NCBI RefSeq assembly: GCF_041197575.1
Contig: NZ_JBDKXB010000030.1
Coordinates: forward strand, 1 to 34,468
Direction: 5' to 3'
Origin: Thioalkalicoccus limnaeus
Lineage (GTDB): Bacteria > Pseudomonadota > Gammaproteobacteria > Chromatiales > Chromatiaceae
Length of the DNA stretch: 34,468 nucleotides
Position 1 is the stretch's first letter. Every line of letters begins with the position of its first letter. Positions 33,371-34,468 of this stretch are shown in pieces. A program made the translations under genes and the position numbers. The notes beneath the pieces were generated by a model. It saw only the letters and a list, made by a program, of their open reading frames with translations, was not told the origin of the DNA and made no database searches.

Positions 33371-33392
33371 AAGGGGTCAAAGTCGGCCCCTT
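33371..33392. repeat. Short palindromic repeat of AAGGGG/CCCCTT type
   Basis: AAGGGG (33371-33376) is complementary to CCCCTT (33387-33392), with TCAAAGTCGG between. A second ATAAAGGGGT copy lies at 33346-33355. Sequences of the AGGGGTCAAAGTCG type are common as dispersed intergenic repeats in gammaproteobacteria, so this may be one end of such an element. Confidence 0.35.
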
Positions 33393-33436
33393 TGGCGTCG
33401 CCGACCCGCGACGGCCTCAAGTGCCGGCGCCGTCGG

Positions 33437-33486
33437 GTTGCGCTGCCCGCGCAACGCCAATAACCTTGCATCGTCGCAAGGGTATT
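33437..33486. promoter_or_regulatory. Tandem dyads upstream of the PA2779-like gene
   Basis: The first dyad is GTTGCGC (33437-33443) with GCGCAAC (33449-33455), loop 5. The second is CCTTGC ATCGTC GCAAGG (33464-33481), extendable outward by AATA/TATT (33459-33486) with one mismatch. Both carry a TTGC/GCAA core and lie 43-92 nt before the start codon, in operator or leader position. Confidence 0.4.
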
Positions 33487-33528
33487 CGGCCCGTCCGCGC
33501 GCCTGAGCCACTGTCTGGGGAGAAATCA

Positions 33529-33909
33529 ATGAAGCAACGCCTGAAGCAGCTGTTCGTCCTCTTCACCGGCCTGAGCCTGATGTTCGCCGGCACCATGAGT
33601 GTCGCGCACACCGGACTGGTCGACAGCGCCACGCTGATGCAGATGGAAGACCGAGCCGAGACCATCGCCGACATCCGCGAGATCCTCTCGAAAGAGGCAC
33701 TGGCCGAACAGATGGAGCGCATGGGCGTGGATCCGGCACAGGTGTCCGAGCGCATCGCCCAACTCACCAACGAGGAGCTGGCCACGCTGCAAGCCCAACT
33801 GCACGACCTGCCCGCCGGCGGGGACCTGCTGGCGGTGATCGGCCTCGTGTTCGTCGTGCTGCTGATTCTCGAGCTGGTGGGGGTCATCGATATCTTCCGC
33901 GCCATCTGA
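33529..33909 (+). CDS. PA2779 family exported protein
   Basis: The 126-aa product has a basic N-terminus and hydrophobic signal (MKQRLKQLFVLFTGLSLMFAGTMSVAHT). A helical Glu/Gln-rich region follows (MQMEDRAETIADIREILSKEALAEQMERMGVDPAQVSERIAQLTNEEL) with the DUF6627-like pattern of regularly spaced turns, and the C-terminus is hydrophobic (about 101-121). This matches the PA2779 family, whose role is unknown and which is usually followed by a PA2778-type peptidase, as here. The ATG at 33529 has GGGGAG upstream; the longer frame from 33421 lacks a signal peptide and is rejected. Confidence 0.85.
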   Translation: MKQRLKQLFVLFTGLSLMFAGTMSVAHTGLVDSATLMQMEDRAETIADIREILSKEALAEQMERMGVDPAQVSERIAQLTNEELATLQAQLHDLPAGGDLLAVIGLVFVVLLILELVGVIDIFRAI

Positions 33910-33910
33910 T

Positions 33911-34468
33911 GTGGCAGGCGACCCGAGCCGGTCGTGGGGCGCCCTAGGCTGCGTGCTCGCCTGCCTGGCGCTCGCCGTGACCGGCTGCGCCCGCACACCG
34001 CTGATCAGTGAACACCTGCCCGACCGCGACGCCCCAAGCAACGTCGAACTCCACGAGGTCGCGTTCTTTCCACAGGACGACTTTCAATGCGGCCCCGCCG
34101 CACTGGCCACGGTACTGGCTTGGAGCGGACAGGCAGTCACTCCGGAGGAACTGGTTCCGCGCGTCTACCTGCCGGCGCGTCAAGGCAGCCTGCAGCCGGA
34201 AATCCGCGCGACGGCCCGCTACTACGATCGCCTCGCCTACGAACTGGACCCGCGGCTGACCGCGTTACTGACCGAACTCGCCGCCGGCCACCCGGTGCTG
34301 GTGCTGCAGAATCTCGGTATCTGGCGCTGGCCGGTTTGGCATTACGCGGTGGTCGTCGGCTTCGATGCCGAACGGCAGCAGGTCATCCTGCGCTCCGGTA
34401 CCACCGAACGCCAAGTCTTGTCCGCCCGCCGCTTCCTGATGTCGTGGGCACGCGCCGACGCGTGGGCA
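33911..34468 (+). CDS. PA2778 family C39-like cysteine peptidase lipoprotein (3' end outside window)
   Basis: The frame opens with a GTG at 33911, overlapping the previous gene's TGA region, and is still open at the window end after 186 codons. The N-terminus is a lipoprotein signal with AVTGC and Cys26. The catalytic Cys60 is in DDFQCGPAALATVLAW and the His144 in WPVWHYAVVVGFD, the double motif of papain-like C39 peptidases that mature or export small peptides. In PA2778 proteins a tetratricopeptide-like C-terminal part often follows; it would lie outside the window. An ATG at 33909 in another frame stops after 12 codons, so GTG is preferred. It is probably cotranscribed with the PA2779-like gene. 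Confidence 0.88.
   Translation, partial: MAGDPSRSWGALGCVLACLALAVTGCARTPLISEHLPDRDAPSNVELHEVAFFPQDDFQCGPAALATVLAWSGQAVTPEELVPRVYLPARQGSLQPEIRATARYYDRLAYELDPRLTALLTELAAGHPVLVLQNLGIWRWPVWHYAVVVGFDAERQQVILRSGTTERQVLSARRFLMSWARADAWA

Larger units (their letters stand above)
33057..33528. other. Divergent control region between ccoN and the PA2779-like gene (472 bp)
   Basis: No gene is supported. A 96-codon open frame on the minus strand (33181-33471) has no domain signature or convincing start and crosses the palindromes described here. No TTGATNNNNATCAA FNR/Anr box was found near ccoN. Two dyads lie near the plus-strand gene (33437-33455 and 33459-33486), and a GGGGTCAAAGTCGGCCCC-type repeat lies at 33371-33392. 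Confidence 0.5.

Noticed and set aside
33181..33471. 96-codon minus-strand open frame upstream of ccoN
   Set aside because: No ribosome-binding site, domain or signal; it crosses repeat and dyad sequences and its start lies within the dyads.

Overview
The window is about 34.5 kb of high-GC gammaproteobacterial chromosome, most like a purple sulfur bacterium (Chromatiaceae or a close relative). The strongest pointer is the poly(hydroxyalkanoate) locus: phaA, phaR, phasin and phaB lie antiparallel to a class III phaE-phaC pair, the arrangement known from Allochromatium vinosum. A form IV RuBisCO-like protein, a petABC cytochrome bc1 operon, sspA-sspB, and a ccoNOQP-ccoGHIS operon fit the same picture. 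The assignment is inferred from gene content. No photosynthesis gene other than idi is seen.

Layout. (1) 1-5078: a partial isopentenyl-diphosphate isomerase gene (minus strand), then a plus-strand run of a membrane protein, a YjbQ-family protein, a RuBisCO-like protein and a MenE-like acyl-CoA synthetase. (2) 5169-6579: a hendecad-repeat lipoprotein, a small membrane protein and a DUF3301 protein. (3) 6592-11362, minus strand: sspB, sspA, petC, petB, petA and a Nif3-family gene. (4) 11645-17707: PHA metabolism. (5) 17958-22564, minus strand: a four-gene CUT1-type ABC importer with a five-hairpin block between the binding-protein gene and the first permease gene. (6) 22939-24156: argG. (7) 24203-33056, minus strand: a cbb3 oxidase operon with its assembly factors, mostly translationally coupled by 1-4 nt overlaps. 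(8) 33529-34468: a PA2779-like/PA2778-like pair, cut by the window end.

How the genes work together. PhaA condenses acetyl-CoA, PhaB reduces the product to 3-hydroxybutyryl-CoA, and PhaE-PhaC polymerise it on granules coated by the phasin. PhaR probably represses phasin and phaEC, because a near-identical 16-bp motif lies at both promoters. PetABC and the cbb3 oxidase are two quinol/cytochrome c respiratory modules, the second for low oxygen. The MenE-like enzyme may connect the first cluster to menaquinone, but this is unproven.

Items most worth a second look are the RuBisCO-like/MenE-like gene pair with its altered active site, the shared PhaR-type operator, the five-hairpin element, a 98-bp cruciform repeat after phaC, and the apolipoprotein-like hendecad lipoprotein. 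No tRNA, rRNA, CRISPR array, insertion sequence or prophage was seen.
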